Assembly: GCA_963758555.1 (NCBI GenBank)
Contig: CAVWVW010000003.1
Location: forward strand, 930,001-994,000
Direction of reading: 5' to 3'
From: CAIUMH01 sp963758555
GTDB lineage: Bacteria; Actinomycetota; Acidimicrobiia; Acidimicrobiales; RAAP-2
DNA length: 64,000 bases
Under the pieces are notes generated by a model that saw only the letters and a program-made list of their open reading frames with translations, had not been told where the DNA came from and did not search any database. Within the stretch, counting starts at the first letter, position 1. Every line of letters starts with the position of its first letter. Shown in pieces: positions 24,187 through 35,119 of the stretch. The position numbers and the translations under genes were made by a program.

Positions 24187-24798
24187 GTGAACGACGAGCT
24201 CCTCTTAGATGATCAACGGCCGACGAAGCCGCTGCCGCCCAAGGGGATCCAGCCCACCAAGATCTGGCTGGCCGCCATCGTGCCGATCCTGGCGGTCGGG
24301 ATGCTCCTCATCGTCATCGTGATCAACATCGCCACCGCCGAGCCTCCTGCCGCCACGTCGAAGATCCCGAAGCTCGAGCAGGTCTCAGGGCTCACCGCGT
24401 CGAGCGTCAACCCCTTCGTCCCGTTGGTCGCCGCCGGCGAACCGCCCAACGACGTGCTGAGCCGCCTCGTGATCCCCGAAGGGGTGACCAAGGGCGCACA
24501 CCCCCTCTCGCCGGGCAGCGCCACCTCGTTCGATCAGACCCTCGAGTTCACCTCGACGGCCTCCGAGCAGGCGATCTACAGCTTCTTCGACCACGAGATG
24601 ACCAACCGCGGCTGGAAGGTCTTCTCCACCGGCAAGCCCGCCAACGCGTCCGGCGTCGAGGTGCTCGGCCAGCGCGCCGGCTCCGACGGCTGGTACTGGG
24701 TCCAGGGCGTCGTCGTCAGCCCCACCACCTTCTCGAAGGACGGCACGCAGAGCACGCACTTCTCCGTCAGGCTCTACCAAGCCTCCGACGACGCCTGA
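24187..24798 (+). CDS. Membrane-anchored exported protein, unknown
   Basis: 203 residues from a GTG start 11 bases after thiD. The cytoplasmic tail contains RPTKPLPPKG; one strong helix follows (about 28-50), then an exported region. That region ends in a compact domain with TLEFTSTASEQAIYSFFDHEMTNRGWKVF and GWYWVQGVVV. It may be a small alpha/beta domain of the 'sensor-like lipoprotein' type; I do not recognise a named family. Closeness to thiD suggests co-transcription, but there is no functional link I can read. Confidence 0.6.
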   Translation: MNDELLLDDQRPTKPLPPKGIQPTKIWLAAIVPILAVGMLLIVIVINIATAEPPAATSKIPKLEQVSGLTASSVNPFVPLVAAGEPPNDVLSRLVIPEGVTKGAHPLSPGSATSFDQTLEFTSTASEQAIYSFFDHEMTNRGWKVFSTGKPANASGVEVLGQRAGSDGWYWVQGVVVSPTTFSKDGTQSTHFSVRLYQASDDA

Positions 24799-24804
24799 GC
24801 CCGC

Positions 24805-26118
24805 TCACGCGTCAAGACTGACGATGGCGGGCACGGGCTCTGCTCGCTCCATGGCCGGGGTGAGCATCCATGACCACACGAAGAGGTTCAGCGGATAGAG
24901 CAGGTAGCCAATCCTCGTGGCCGGTGCCAAGAGGATGGCGATGAGCAGCGTCGTGCCCGCCACCTGGCACACCTTGGCCGTGTCGCGGGGCGGCCGACGC
25001 CACAGGTACCACGCCAGGCCCGCAGCACCGAGCACCACGGCGACCACCGTGAAGAGGTGGTGGAGCGCCGGGAAGTGGCTGACGAAGAGGTGGCCGGGCA
25101 GGGCGGAGCCCGCCGGTGACTGGACGCCTGAGAGGCCGAGCGGGAAGGAGACGACGTTGGCGAAGAACGTGCCGGGATTCCACGAGGCGAAGATCGCCAC
25201 CAAGGGCACGGCGACCGCCAGGGTGCCCGCCAGCATGGTCAGCGGTGCTCGACGACCCTTGCGGTCGCGCGCGGCGAAGAGCAGCAGCAGGGCGAGCGGC
25301 CACGCCGTGAACTTCATGGCTGACGCGACGCCGAGCACGATGCCAGCCCACCCGGGCCGTCGCTTCTGGGCGAGGACCACCGCGACCAAGAGCAGGCCGA
25401 CGATGGGCAGGTCATCGCCACCTGTGGCCATGGCCAGCGCAGCCCAGGGCAGCACGATCGCCACCTGAGCCGCTCTGAGGCGACGCTGCTTGTCGCCACC
25501 GAGCGCCCCGAGGGCGGCCAGCACGCAGAGCAAGGTGGCGACGACGAAGTAGATCCGGGCGTCGGTCACCTCTTTCGGCAGCGACGTGGCAGCGGGCAGG
25601 CCGAAGATCGTCATGGCCGGCAGGTAGGGGAAGAAGGCCTCGTAGGCCGGGAGGCCAGCCACCCGGCCGTGGAGCGCCCCATCGACCATGCGGGCGCGGT
25701 ACGGGTTCGTGCCGTGGGCCAGGTTGACCGCGGCCCGCTCCACCACGGTGACCTCGGGCTGGACGTGGAGCGCTTGGGGGCTGACCTCGAAGCGCCACGC
25801 CACCTCGCCTGCCAGGGGCACCACGACGGCTCCGAGGAAGACCAGGGCGCTCAGCACGATGCGAGCGCCGAGGACCCTTCGCTTCTTCGCCACCACAGCG
25901 AGGATCGTCGCCGCGATCGCGGCGAGCAGGTACGGGATGAGGGCAAGCTGGCCCCACTGGCGATAGAGCGGGATCTTCGAGCCGAAGGTGACCACCGCGG
26001 CGAAGAGGGCTGAGAGCCCGAAGAGCACCGCGTCAAAGGCCGTCGGCGAGAAGGAGCGTCCCCGGGTGACCCACCGCCACCACGACGCCACCATCGCTGA
26101 AGCTCGGTCCATCATCAA
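24805..26118 (-). CDS. Polytopic GT-C type glycosyltransferase-like protein (GT87/DUF2029)
   Basis: 437 residues with about 11 hydrophobic helices. The first outside loop contains EVTVVERAAVNLAHGTNPYRARM, the usual Asn-Pro-Tyr motif of the DUF2029/GT87 mannosyltransferase group. Later, MATGGDDLPIVGLLLVAVVLA and VASAMKFTAWPLALLLLFAARDR match the K-x-x-x-W/P intramembrane segments of the same group. Relatives transfer mannose from polyprenyl-phosphate donors. An N-terminal acidic catalytic residue is not obvious here. It is convergent with the small gene ending at 24798. Confidence 0.7.
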   Translation of the reverse strand: MMMDRASAMVASWWRWVTRGRSFSPTAFDAVLFGLSALFAAVVTFGSKIPLYRQWGQLALIPYLLAAIAATILAVVAKKRRVLGARIVLSALVFLGAVVVPLAGEVAWRFEVSPQALHVQPEVTVVERAAVNLAHGTNPYRARMVDGALHGRVAGLPAYEAFFPYLPAMTIFGLPAATSLPKEVTDARIYFVVATLLCVLAALGALGGDKQRRLRAAQVAIVLPWAALAMATGGDDLPIVGLLLVAVVLAQKRRPGWAGIVLGVASAMKFTAWPLALLLLFAARDRKGRRAPLTMLAGTLAVAVPLVAIFASWNPGTFFANVVSFPLGLSGVQSPAGSALPGHLFVSHFPALHHLFTVVAVVLGAAGLAWYLWRRPPRDTAKVCQVAGTTLLIAILLAPATRIGYLLYPLNLFVWSWMLTPAMERAEPVPAIVSLDA

Positions 26119-26130
26119 AGCGCCATGACC

Positions 26131-28042
26131 CTACAGGGCGGCATCGCTCGGATCGCGGCACAGATGGCGCTCGTAGAAGCCGAGCTCAGCGCGGTACGCG
26201 CTGATCAAGGTGTCGAGACGACGAAAGCCGTGGCCTTCGCCCTCAAAGGTGAGCAAGGTGACCTCTTGGCCCGCCTGGCGGAGCGCCTCCGCCATGGCTT
26301 CAGCCTGAGCAGGTGGCACCACACGATCCTCCAGGCCTTGGAGCAGCAAGACCGCCCCGGTGATCTCGCTCGCTCGGGTGACCGGTGAGCGCGAGGCGTA
26401 GAGGGAGGCGGCTTGTGGGAGCGGGCCCACGAGAGCGTCGACGTAGTGCGCTTCGAAGTCATGGGTGGTCGCCACCATCGTGGCGAGGTCCGCCACCCCG
26501 TACCACGACACCGTGGCCACGAAGGCTCCTGTGGTGGCAGCCAGGAGTGCTGTGAAGCCCCCGGCGCTGCTCCCCCGGATCGCCGCGCGGTCCGCGTCGA
26601 CGAGACCCTCTCGCCCCAGCCACGCCACCAGCTCGACGCAGTCGGCCACGTCAGCGACCCCCCACTCGCCCTCGAGCCGGCGTCGATAGGCGGCCCCGTA
26701 GCCCGTTGAGCCCGCGTAGTTGGGGGCCACCACGCAGAAGCCACGTGTGGTCAGCAGCTGGATCAGCGGATCGAAGCGAGCGGACGCCTGACCGGTCGGA
26801 CCGCCGTGGCAGAGCACCACCACGGGCGGGAGCTCCCCCACCGGGCCCACCAGCTCGTCGTTGCGCGGCCGGTAGAGCAGGCCGAAGAGGGAGCGCCCGT
26901 CGCTGCCCTCCGCCTCGAGCGGCTCGCCCAGAGAGATCTGGGACGGAGCCAATGAGCTCTTTGCTCCGAGCGGGAACGTCTCGCTCGCCACCCCCCTGAG
27001 GCTGAGGCGTCCGACCGCCCCGAGTGCGGTGGGCGTGGCGCCAAGCCAGCCGAGCGCAGCGTCGCTCGCCGAGTCCAGGGCAGCAAGCGTGATCCGGGAG
27101 GTCCCGGGCAGATCAAGGGCCACGCTCTCGTGGCCCTTGATCTCGACCACGCCACCGATGCCGCCACTCGAGGCCACGGCGAAGAGCCGACCGTCCGCTT
27201 CGACCAGCAGGTCCTCACCCAAGCCCCAGATCGGTCCGCCGTGCTCGAGCCCCTCCGCACCGCGGACCTCTCGCCCGCCGTCCACGCGGTGCACGACCGG
27301 GCGCGCCCAGCCGTCGACCTCGGCCAGCAGCGCGATCGAGCCGTCGTCGAGGAAGATCGGGTGGGTGGCAGCCCTGCCCAGCCCGCCGTCGACCAGCGTG
27401 TGGCGGTGGGCGATGAGGTCGTCATCGAGCTCCGCCACCCAGACCTCTGCGGCCTCCCACGACATGTGCGGATGATCCCAGCAGACGTAGAGCAGACGGC
27501 GTCGGTCCTTGCTCAAGCGTGCTCCGGCATAGAACGAGCGTCCCTGCGCGAGCACCGTGCACTCTCGCGTACCCAGGCGCAGAGCCCTGATCGAGCGAGC
27601 GACCTCCCCGCCAAGGTCTGCCTCTTCAATGAAGGTGACCACGTCACCCGAGCAGCGAAGGTCTCCTCGGGCGAGCCGCTCGCCCGCATCCAGCAGCACC
27701 GAGACGCCCCTGTCCCCCGGGGAGAAGGCGACCAGAGCCTGGTCGGAGCGGACGCCGACGATCTGGACGTCCTGGTCTCCTCGGAGCGCGAACTCGCCGC
27801 CGCCGTACTCGTGGACCCGGCTGGCGAGCGAGAGGCCGACCGGCGAGATGACCTCCGGGGCGTGGCCCTTCACCTGGGACAGCACGACGCGGCGACCCTC
27901 GAGCTCGGGCCTCCCCTCGATCCAGTAGAGCGTGTCGCCCTGAGCCGCGGACCGACGAGAACGAGAGCGCCAGCGAGCCCGCCAGCTCACAGCTCAGCGG
28001 CGAGGGCCACCGACCCCACGGCGCGCTCGTCGTGGGCGCCAC
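26131..28042 (-). CDS. S9-family prolyl oligopeptidase (acylaminoacyl-peptidase-like), one +1 shift
   Basis: About 637 residues when rejoined. The first 28 codons (GTG start, APTTSAPWGRWPSPL) are in one frame. An extra base near 27950 moves the rest, which begins AAQGDTLYWIEGRPE. A beta-propeller of about 350 residues precedes the alpha/beta-hydrolase domain. The domain reads LPPVVVLCHGGPTGQ, catalytic Ser in IRGSSAGGFTALLAA, Asp in GLEDRVVPPAQAEAM and His in FEGEGHGFRR. No signal peptide, so cytosolic. GGAG lies 6 bases before the GTG, directly after the DUF151 stop. Confidence 0.88.
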
Positions 28043-28051
28043 GAGCGCTCC

Positions 28052-28573
28052 TCAGCCGGAGAAGTCTTCGGGGCGGATGGTGTCGAGGAACTCGATGAAC
28101 TCCTCGACCACCTCCTCTGCCTCCTCGGGATCTTCGATCCCGCCGGTGTCCTCGTCATCGAGCTCGTCTTCTGAGAGCACCACGCCTTCGGCTTCCATGA
28201 GCTCATCGTCGACGAACAGCGGCGAACCCGTCCTGATGGCGAGCGCGACTGCGTCAGAGGGTCGGGCCGAGACGGTGGCCACGCCGTCGGAGCGCTGCAG
28301 GTGCAGCTCGGCGTAGTAGGTCGAGCCCTCGAGAGCGGTGATCACCACCTCGGTCGTCTCCGCCTCCAAGGCGACGATGACGTTGGCCAGCAGATCGTGG
28401 GTGAGCGGCCGAGGCACCTCGACGCCCTGGACGGCGTAAGCGATGGCTGTCGCCTCAGGGGTGCCGATGTAGATCGGCAGCGTCCTGCGATCACCGAGAT
28501 CCTCCTGGAGGAGGAGCACGGGCACGTTGGTCTGCAGATCAACCCGGACCGCTCGGAGGGAGACCCGCACCAT
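28052..28573 (-). CDS. DUF151 bifunctional nuclease family protein
   Basis: 173 residues. DUF151 pattern: VPVLLLQEDLGDRRTLPIYIGTPEATAIAYAVQGVEVPRPLTHDLL, then TYYAELHLQRSDGVATVSARPSDAVALAIRTGSPLFVDDEL, followed by an acidic tail (DDEDTGGIEDPEEAEEVVEE). Counterparts are M. tuberculosis Rv1829 and plant bifunctional nucleases. The position after the ftsR-like MerR gene matches the conserved actinobacterial order gcvH-garA-merR-DUF151. Confidence 0.9.
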   Translation of the reverse strand: MVRVSLRAVRVDLQTNVPVLLLQEDLGDRRTLPIYIGTPEATAIAYAVQGVEVPRPLTHDLLANVIVALEAETTEVVITALEGSTYYAELHLQRSDGVATVSARPSDAVALAIRTGSPLFVDDELMEAEGVVLSEDELDDEDTGGIEDPEEAEEVVEEFIEFLDTIRPEDFSG

Positions 28574-28607
28574 GATTCAAATGTAGCGCCGGCGGAGGGC
28601 GCGGAGA

Positions 28608-29504
28608 TCAGCGATCGAGGAGCTGGTCGAGCTCGATGGCCAGCAGCGCGATCCGCAGGTCACGGCCGAGCTGCGAGAGCTCGTCGGCACTTGTCTCGGC
28701 TCGAGTCCGCGCTTCGGGGTTCCGCTGTCGCAGCAGGGGGGTCACCACCTGCTCGATCAAGCCCATCTCTCGGTCGACGGCGTTGCGATAGAGGCGAAGG
28801 TGGCGCGGCTCGATGCCTTGCGCGAGGAAGCCCGTGGCCAGACGGGCCACGGCGACGTTGCCGGCGTCGAAGCACGCCAAGCCAGCGACGGAGGCCTCGC
28901 GCAAGATGCCGAACCCGACGAGCGAGCGGATCTCAGCCTCGCTCAAGCCCGTCTCAGCGCTGAGCTCGGCCTCGGTCATGGACCCCGGCGTCTCGGTGAC
29001 GACCGATGCCGGGGTCTTCTCAGCACGCGGCGCGTGAGCCGGTGACTTCGCCGGCGTGCTCCGCGGCGCGGGCGTCTCCTGCAGGGCAGCGACCACGTCG
29101 GCCACCGTCGGCGTGCTGGCGGCCGCCGTGCGAGCTGGGGCGCTGGACGTCGTCGGGGTGTGCTTGGACGCAGCGCTGGCCGGGGTCTTCGTGGCTGCAG
29201 GCTCCTCCGCAGCGCTCGCCGGGGCGGGATCGCCGGCCCCGGTGTCCTCGTCGCTGACGACCCCGTTGAGCCGGTCTCGGATGACCTTGAGGGGCAAGAA
29301 GTGCTCACGCTGCTGGGTCAGCACGTAGCGGAGCCGCTCGATGTCCTCGTCGTAGAACTTGCGGTACCCAGACGGCGAGCGCTGGGGGCTGACGAGCCCC
29401 TGGCTCTCCAAGAAGCGGATCTTCGAGATCGTGATGTCGGGAAACTCGCCCCTGAGCAGGGTGAGGACGTCGCCGATCGAGTGGTAGGTCCGTGTGGTCA
29501 TCAA
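28608..29504 (-). CDS. ftsR: MerR-family regulator, FtsR/Rv1828-like
   Basis: 298 residues. N-terminal HTH: HSIGDVLTLLRGEFPDITISKIRFLESQGLVSPQRSPSGYRKFYDEDIERLRYVLTQQREHFLPLKVIRDRL, which is the Rv1828/FtsR pattern. An Ala/Thr/Pro-rich linker (about 95-190) is longer than in mycobacteria. The C-terminal winged domain reads LSAETGLSEAEIRSLVGFGIL, CFDAGNVAVARLATGFLAQGIEPRHLRLYRNAVDREMGLIEQ. In Corynebacterium this protein activates ftsZ expression. The gene overlaps garA by ATGA. Confidence 0.88.
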   Translation of the reverse strand: MMTTRTYHSIGDVLTLLRGEFPDITISKIRFLESQGLVSPQRSPSGYRKFYDEDIERLRYVLTQQREHFLPLKVIRDRLNGVVSDEDTGAGDPAPASAAEEPAATKTPASAASKHTPTTSSAPARTAAASTPTVADVVAALQETPAPRSTPAKSPAHAPRAEKTPASVVTETPGSMTEAELSAETGLSEAEIRSLVGFGILREASVAGLACFDAGNVAVARLATGFLAQGIEPRHLRLYRNAVDREMGLIEQVVTPLLRQRNPEARTRAETSADELSQLGRDLRIALLAIELDQLLDR

Positions 29505-29962
29505 GGCCTCGAGGCCAGGAAGATCAGCTTGAACTTCCCGATCTGGATCTCGTCGCCGGATTCGAGGATCTTCTCGTCGACCCGCACGTGGTTGACGTAG
29601 GTGCCGTTGAGCGAGCCCGCGTCCTGGACGGCCAGGCGCCCCGAATCGGTGCGGATGAAGCGGGCGTGGCTCCGCGAGACCGTCACGTCGTCCAAGAAGA
29701 TGTCAGAGGAGACCGAGCGGCCGGCCGAGACGATCAGCTCACCCACCTCGAAGCGAGCACCGATCGAGGGTCCAGAGTTGACCACCAGGACGTCCGACGG
29801 CGCAGCGGGATCGACGACCGGGGTGCCGAGCGGCGTCCGCTCTCCCCCGACCTCAGGGATGCTCTGGGTGTCCTCGGTGGCCACACGCTCCTGCGAGGCG
29901 CCGCACGACGAGCAGAAGTTCACGTCGTCGTCGTTCTTCGCTCCACAGCGGGGACACAGCAC
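29501..29962 (-). CDS. garA: FHA-domain protein, GarA/OdhI-like, with N-terminal zinc ribbon
   Basis: 153 residues. The N-terminus is a zinc ribbon, CPRCGAKN then FCSSCG (four Cys, residues 3-21). The linker VATEDTQSIPEV could hold a phospho-Thr. A full FHA domain follows: ARFEVGELIVSAGRSVSSDIFLDDVTVSRSHARF, then GSLNGTYVNHVRVDE and GDEIQIGKFKLIFL. GarA/OdhI proteins inhibit 2-oxoglutarate dehydrogenase and regulate glutamate enzymes in response to Ser/Thr kinases. The zinc ribbon replaces the usual unstructured ETTS-bearing tail of mycobacterial GarA. It is followed by ftsR and preceded by gcvH. Confidence 0.88.
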   Translation of the reverse strand: MLCPRCGAKNDDDVNFCSSCGASQERVATEDTQSIPEVGGERTPLGTPVVDPAAPSDVLVVNSGPSIGARFEVGELIVSAGRSVSSDIFLDDVTVSRSHARFIRTDSGRLAVQDAGSLNGTYVNHVRVDEKILESGDEIQIGKFKLIFLASRP

Positions 29963-30031
29963 GTCCCTAAAGGTAGTCGAGAGGTCGAGGGTCGCACCCA
30001 GGGCGTCCCTGGAGGACGAAACGCCCCCCGC

Positions 30032-30412
30032 TCAGCTCTCGAGCAGGGCCCGGTACGCCTCCGCGTCCAAGAGCTCAGCGACGGCGTCTTCACCGCTGAC
30101 CTCGATCTCGACCAACCAGCCCGTGCCGTAGGGATCAGCGTTGAGCGCCTCGGGCCCGTCCGCTGCCCCCTGGTTGACGGCGATCACCGTGCCGGCGACC
30201 GGTGCGTAGATCTCTGAGACCGATTTGGTGGATTCCACCTCGCCCAGAGGGCCGCCCACGCTCACCGTCGAGCCCACCTCGGGCAGCTCGACGAAGACGA
30301 CGTCGCCGAGGGCGTCTTGGGCATAGTCGGTGATGCCGACGCGCACCGTGGTGCCTTCGAGCAGCGCCCACTCGTGGTCGTTCGAGTAGCGGAGGTTCTC
30401 TGGGATCTGCAT
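30032..30412 (-). CDS. gcvH: Glycine cleavage system H protein
   Basis: 126 residues. ENLRYSNDHEWALLEGTTVRVGITDYAQDALGDVVFVELPEVGS, then the lipoyl-lysine segment GEVESTKSVSEIYAPVAGTVIAVN and the C-terminal DPYGTGWLVEIE. The lipoylated Lys is that of EST-K-SVS. It carries the aminomethyl intermediate between P-, T- and L-proteins. It is located 12 kb from gcvT/gcvP but beside garA-ftsR, as in other Actinomycetota. Confidence 0.97.
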   Translation of the reverse strand: MQIPENLRYSNDHEWALLEGTTVRVGITDYAQDALGDVVFVELPEVGSTVSVGGPLGEVESTKSVSEIYAPVAGTVIAVNQGAADGPEALNADPYGTGWLVEIEVSGEDAVAELLDAEAYRALLES

Positions 30413-30435
30413 GGCCTGACCCTACCGGAATCGAC

Positions 30436-31046
30436 TCAGGACGTTGAGCTGGCGGCTCGCGCTGCTCGACCGGCTCTGAGCGCCTCTCGAGCAGGGGCGA
30501 CGTAGCTGAACAGGGCTGCCCAGGCGCAGATCAGCCCGAAGATCCCGGTGATCCAGGCGAAGCCGCGCATGTACTCCTGCCAGGTGGCCGTGCCGTAGCC
30601 GCCGAGGAAGGCGGGATACGACATCATCAGGGCAAAGGTGCCCATCTTGCCGATGAACAGCACGTCGATCCGCTTCGCTCCCATCGAGGCCAGCACCACG
30701 ACGACGACCGAGACGATCACCTCTCGAGCCAGCGTGGCCACCGCGAACCAGATCGGCACGGCTCCCACCCACGCCACCGAGATGACCGCGGAGAGCACCA
30801 AGAGCCGGTCAGCGACCGGATCGAGGACCTTGCCAAGCGCCGAGACCTGGTGGAGCCGGCGGGCCAGCTGGCCGTCGATCCAGTCGGTGCAGCCAAGCGC
30901 CGCCAAGAGGTAGGCAGCCGGCAGGTAGCGATGTTCGGCGAAGACCAGCCAGAGATAGACAGGGATCAGTGCCAGCCGGATGGCTGTCACCAGGTTCGGC
31001 AGCGTCAACACCGCGCTCTCGGCGCCGGTGTTGTCAGCCTCGGTGG

Positions 31047-31062
<16 letters not shown>
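30436..31062 (-). CDS. pgsA: CDP-alcohol phosphatidyltransferase, PgsA-type
   Basis: 208 residues, about six helices. The CDP-alcohol signature is complete: CTDWIDGQLARRLHQVSALGKVLDPVADRLL, i.e. D-x2-D-G-x2-A-R-x8-G-x3-D-x3-D at about residues 59-81. LTLPNLVTAIRLALIPVYLWL before it is typical of phosphatidylglycerophosphate synthase. Phosphatidylinositol phosphate synthase is a possible alternative in actinobacteria. The start lies inside the 3' end of korB (16-base overlap), so it is translationally coupled. Confidence 0.85.
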
Positions 31063-32065
<1,003 letters not shown>

Positions 32066-32069
<4 letters not shown>

Positions 32070-33940
32070 AGCGGTGCTCCCAACTGCTCGAGGATGACGG
32101 CTTCGATCTCAGCGGCCCGGAAGGGCAAGCCCTTGACCTTGGTGACCGGCTTGGCGTCGATCAGGAACTCGGCGCGCAGCAAGCTGGCCAGCTGACCGAG
32201 GTTCAGCTCGGGCACCAAGAAGGCGTCGTAGCGCTTGAGCACCTCGCCCAGATCCTGGGGGAAGGGGTTGAGGCTGGTCAGGTGGACGTGCGCGACGTGG
32301 TGACCCCTCTCGCGCACTCGCTCGACACCGGCGTTGATGGACCCGTGAGTCGAGCCCCAGCCGATGACGCACAGCGAGGCCTCACCGGAGGGATCGTCGA
32401 CCTCGGTCGGAGCGATCGTTCTGGCGATCCCCGCGATGCGCTCACCGCGTAGCTCGACCATCCGCTGATGGTTGTCGCCGTCATACGAGATCGTGCCCAC
32501 GCCGTCTGCCTTCTCGAGACCACCGATGCGGTGCTCGAGACCAGGCGTGCCCGGAGGCGCCCAGGGGCGGACCAGCGTGTCGGCTGAGCGCACGTAGGGA
32601 CGGAAGGACTCGTTGCCCTCTTGGTCGACGTAGTTGGGCTCCACCGCGAAGTCCGGTGAGAAGCGAGGCAGCAGGTCGACGTCTGGCAGCAGCCACGGCT
32701 CCGCGCCGTTGGCCAGGTAGGCGTCCGAGAGCAGGATGACCGGCGTGCGGTAGGTCACGGCGATCCGGGCTGCCTCCATGGCAGCGTCGAAGCACTGGCC
32801 TGGGGTCTTCGCTGCGATCACCGGCACGGGCGACTCTCCGTGCCGACCATGGATCGCCTGGAGCAGGTCCGACTGCTCGACCTTGGTGGGCAGACCCGTT
32901 GACGGTCCAGCTCGCTGGACGTCGACGATGATCAGCGGGATCTCGAGGCTCACCGCCAGGCCGATGGCCTCAGCCTTGAGGTCAAGACCAGGGCCCGAGG
33001 TCGTGGTCACCGCGAGCGAACCGCCGTAGGCCGCTCCGATCGCCGCACCGATCGCCGCGATCTCGTCTTCGGCCTGGAACGTGCGCACGCCGAACTCCTT
33101 GCGCTTGGAGAGCTCGTGGAGCACGTCGGACGCAGGGGTGATCGGATAGCTGCCGAGGAAGAGCGGCAGCCCTGAGAGCTCGGCGGCGGCGATGAGGCCC
33201 CACGAGAGCGCCGTGTTCCCGGTGATGTTGATGTACTCGCCCTTCTTGAAGGGCGCCGCGGTGATCTCATAGCGAGCCTGGAAGAGCTCCGCGGTCTCGC
33301 CGAAGTCGTAACCGGCTCGGAACGCCCGGGTGTTGGCCTCGGCGACGGCGGGGACCTTGGCAAAGCGCGTGCCGATCCACTCGAGGGTGGACTCGATCGG
33401 TCGGGTGAAGAGCCAGCTGACGAGACCCAGGGCGAAGAAGTTCTTGGAGCGCTCCGCATCGCGCGGCTTGACGCCGGCGTCCTTGCAGACCTCCTTGGTG
33501 ATGGTGGTCATCGGCACCTCGTAGACGAGGAAGTCGCTGAGCGAGCCATCACTGAGCGGGTTGCCGTCGTAGCCGGCCTTGGCGAACGAGCGCTCGTCGA
33601 AGGCATCGATGTTGACGATGATCGTCGTGCCGCGCTCGAGCGCATCGACGTTGGCGCGCAGTCCCGCCGGGTTCATCGCCACCAGCACGTTCGGGCTGTC
33701 GCCGTGGGTCGAGATGTCGTGGTCAGAGATGTGCACCTGGAACGCCGAGACGCCACCCAAGGTGCCGGCAGGGGCACGGATCTCTGCGGGGAAGTCGGGG
33801 AAGGTGGCGAGGTCGTTGCCGAGGACGGCAGAGACCTCGGTGAACCGATCGCCCGTCAGCTGCATGCCATCGCCTGAGTCACCGGCGAAGCGCACGACCA
33901 CGCGGTCGATCTTCTCGGTCGTCAGCCCACTCTCCGCCAT
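32066..33940 (-). CDS. korA: 2-oxoacid:ferredoxin oxidoreductase alpha-gamma fused subunit
   Basis: 624 residues. The N-terminal gamma domain has VVRFAGDSGDGMQLTGDRF and PAEIRAPAGTLGGVSAFQVHIS. The alpha domain begins INITGNTALSWGLIAAAEL, then GSYPITPASDVLHELSK, QAEDEIAAIGAAIGAAYGG and TTTSGPGLDLKAEAIGLAVSLEIPL. The order gamma-alpha in one chain is the KorA arrangement of aerobic bacteria. With KorB it replaces or parallels the 2-oxoglutarate dehydrogenase complex. Its closeness to garA fits control of carbon flow at 2-oxoglutarate. Confidence 0.94.
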
Positions 33941-34045
33941 CAGGTGATCCCTTTCTCAGACCGCGCTCAGCCGTGCGGTCACCGGGGGGACATCTTAGAC
34001 CCGAGGACCCCCCATCCCGGTCATAGTCCGGGGCGCCAGTGAGGC

Positions 34046-35095
34046 TCAGGCGATGGTCACGGCCGGATCCAAGAAGACGTCTTGGATCGAGCGGATCAGG
34101 GCGGATCCCTCATCCATGGGGCGCTGGAAGGCCTTGCGCCCGACGATGAGGCCCTGGCCGCCCGCTCGCTTGTTGATCACCGCGGTGCGAACCGCCTGGG
34201 CAAGGTCCGAATCACCCTTCGATTCGCCACCGGAGTTGATCAGACCGATGCGCCCGGCGTAGCAGTTCGCCACCTGCCAGCGGGTGAGATCGATCGGGTG
34301 GTCGGTGGTGAGCTCGGAGTAGACCCGGGGGTCGGACTTGCCGAAGTCGAGCGCTGGGTAACCACCATTCGTCTCTGGCTGCTTCTGCTTGATGATGTCA
34401 GCCTCGATGGTCACGCCCAGGTGGTTGGCCTGGCCGGTGAGGTCCGCCGCCAGGTGGTAGTCGACGCCGTCGTGCTTGAAGGCAGGGTTGCGCAGGTAGC
34501 ACCACAGCACCGTGAACATGCCGAGGCGATGCGCCTCGGCGAACGCGTGGGAGACCTCGACGAGCTGGCGATCCGACTCCGGCGAGCCGAAGTAGATCGT
34601 TGCGCCGACACCCGCCGCGCCGAGGTCCGAGGCTTGCTGGACCGTGCCGAAGGAGATCTGGTCGTAGGTGTTCGGGTAGTGGAGGAAGTCGTTGTGGTTG
34701 AGCTTGACGATGAAGGGGATCTTGTGGACGTAGCGACGAGAGACCGCCCCGAGGACGCCGAGGGTGGTGGCCACCGCGCTGCACTCGCCAGCGAGGGCGA
34801 GCTCACAGATGTTGGCCGGATCGAAGTACGCGGGGTTCTTGGCGAAGCTGGCCGCTGCTGAGTGCTCGATGCCCTGGTCGACAGGGAGGATCGAGAGGTA
34901 GCCCGTTCCTCCCAGGCGGCCATGGCTGTAGAGAGAGCCAAGCGATCGCAGCACCGAGGGCGATCGGTCCGTCGAGGTGAACACCTCGTCGAGGAAGCCC
35001 GGTCCAGGCAGCACGAGCTGGTCGGACGGGAACGCGGTGGCCTTGTGGTTGAGGAGGGAGTCCGCCTCAGCGCCGAGGAGTTCTTCGAGATCCAT
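34046..35095 (-). CDS. fbaB: Class I fructose-bisphosphate aldolase (FbaB/DhnA type)
   Basis: 349 residues, collinear with E. coli FbaB: NHKATAFPSDQLVLPGPGFLDEV, GRLGGTGYLSILPVDQGIEHSA, PFIVKLNHNDFLHYPNTYDQ, GATIYFGSPES, VLWCYLRNPAFKHDGVDYHLAADLTGQANHLG, IKQKQPETNGGYPAL and GLINSGGESKGDSDLAQAVRTAVINKRAGGQGLIVGRKAFQRP. Schiff-base Lys of this type lies in the IKQKQ region. It interconverts fructose 1,6-bisphosphate with triose phosphates in glycolysis or gluconeogenesis. The 105-base gap to korA shows no clear terminator. Confidence 0.96.
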   Translation of the reverse strand: MDLEELLGAEADSLLNHKATAFPSDQLVLPGPGFLDEVFTSTDRSPSVLRSLGSLYSHGRLGGTGYLSILPVDQGIEHSAAASFAKNPAYFDPANICELALAGECSAVATTLGVLGAVSRRYVHKIPFIVKLNHNDFLHYPNTYDQISFGTVQQASDLGAAGVGATIYFGSPESDRQLVEVSHAFAEAHRLGMFTVLWCYLRNPAFKHDGVDYHLAADLTGQANHLGVTIEADIIKQKQPETNGGYPALDFGKSDPRVYSELTTDHPIDLTRWQVANCYAGRIGLINSGGESKGDSDLAQAVRTAVINKRAGGQGLIVGRKAFQRPMDEGSALIRSIQDVFLDPAVTIA

Positions 35096-35119
35096 GTCTC
35101 GAAGCGTACCCTCCGCTGG

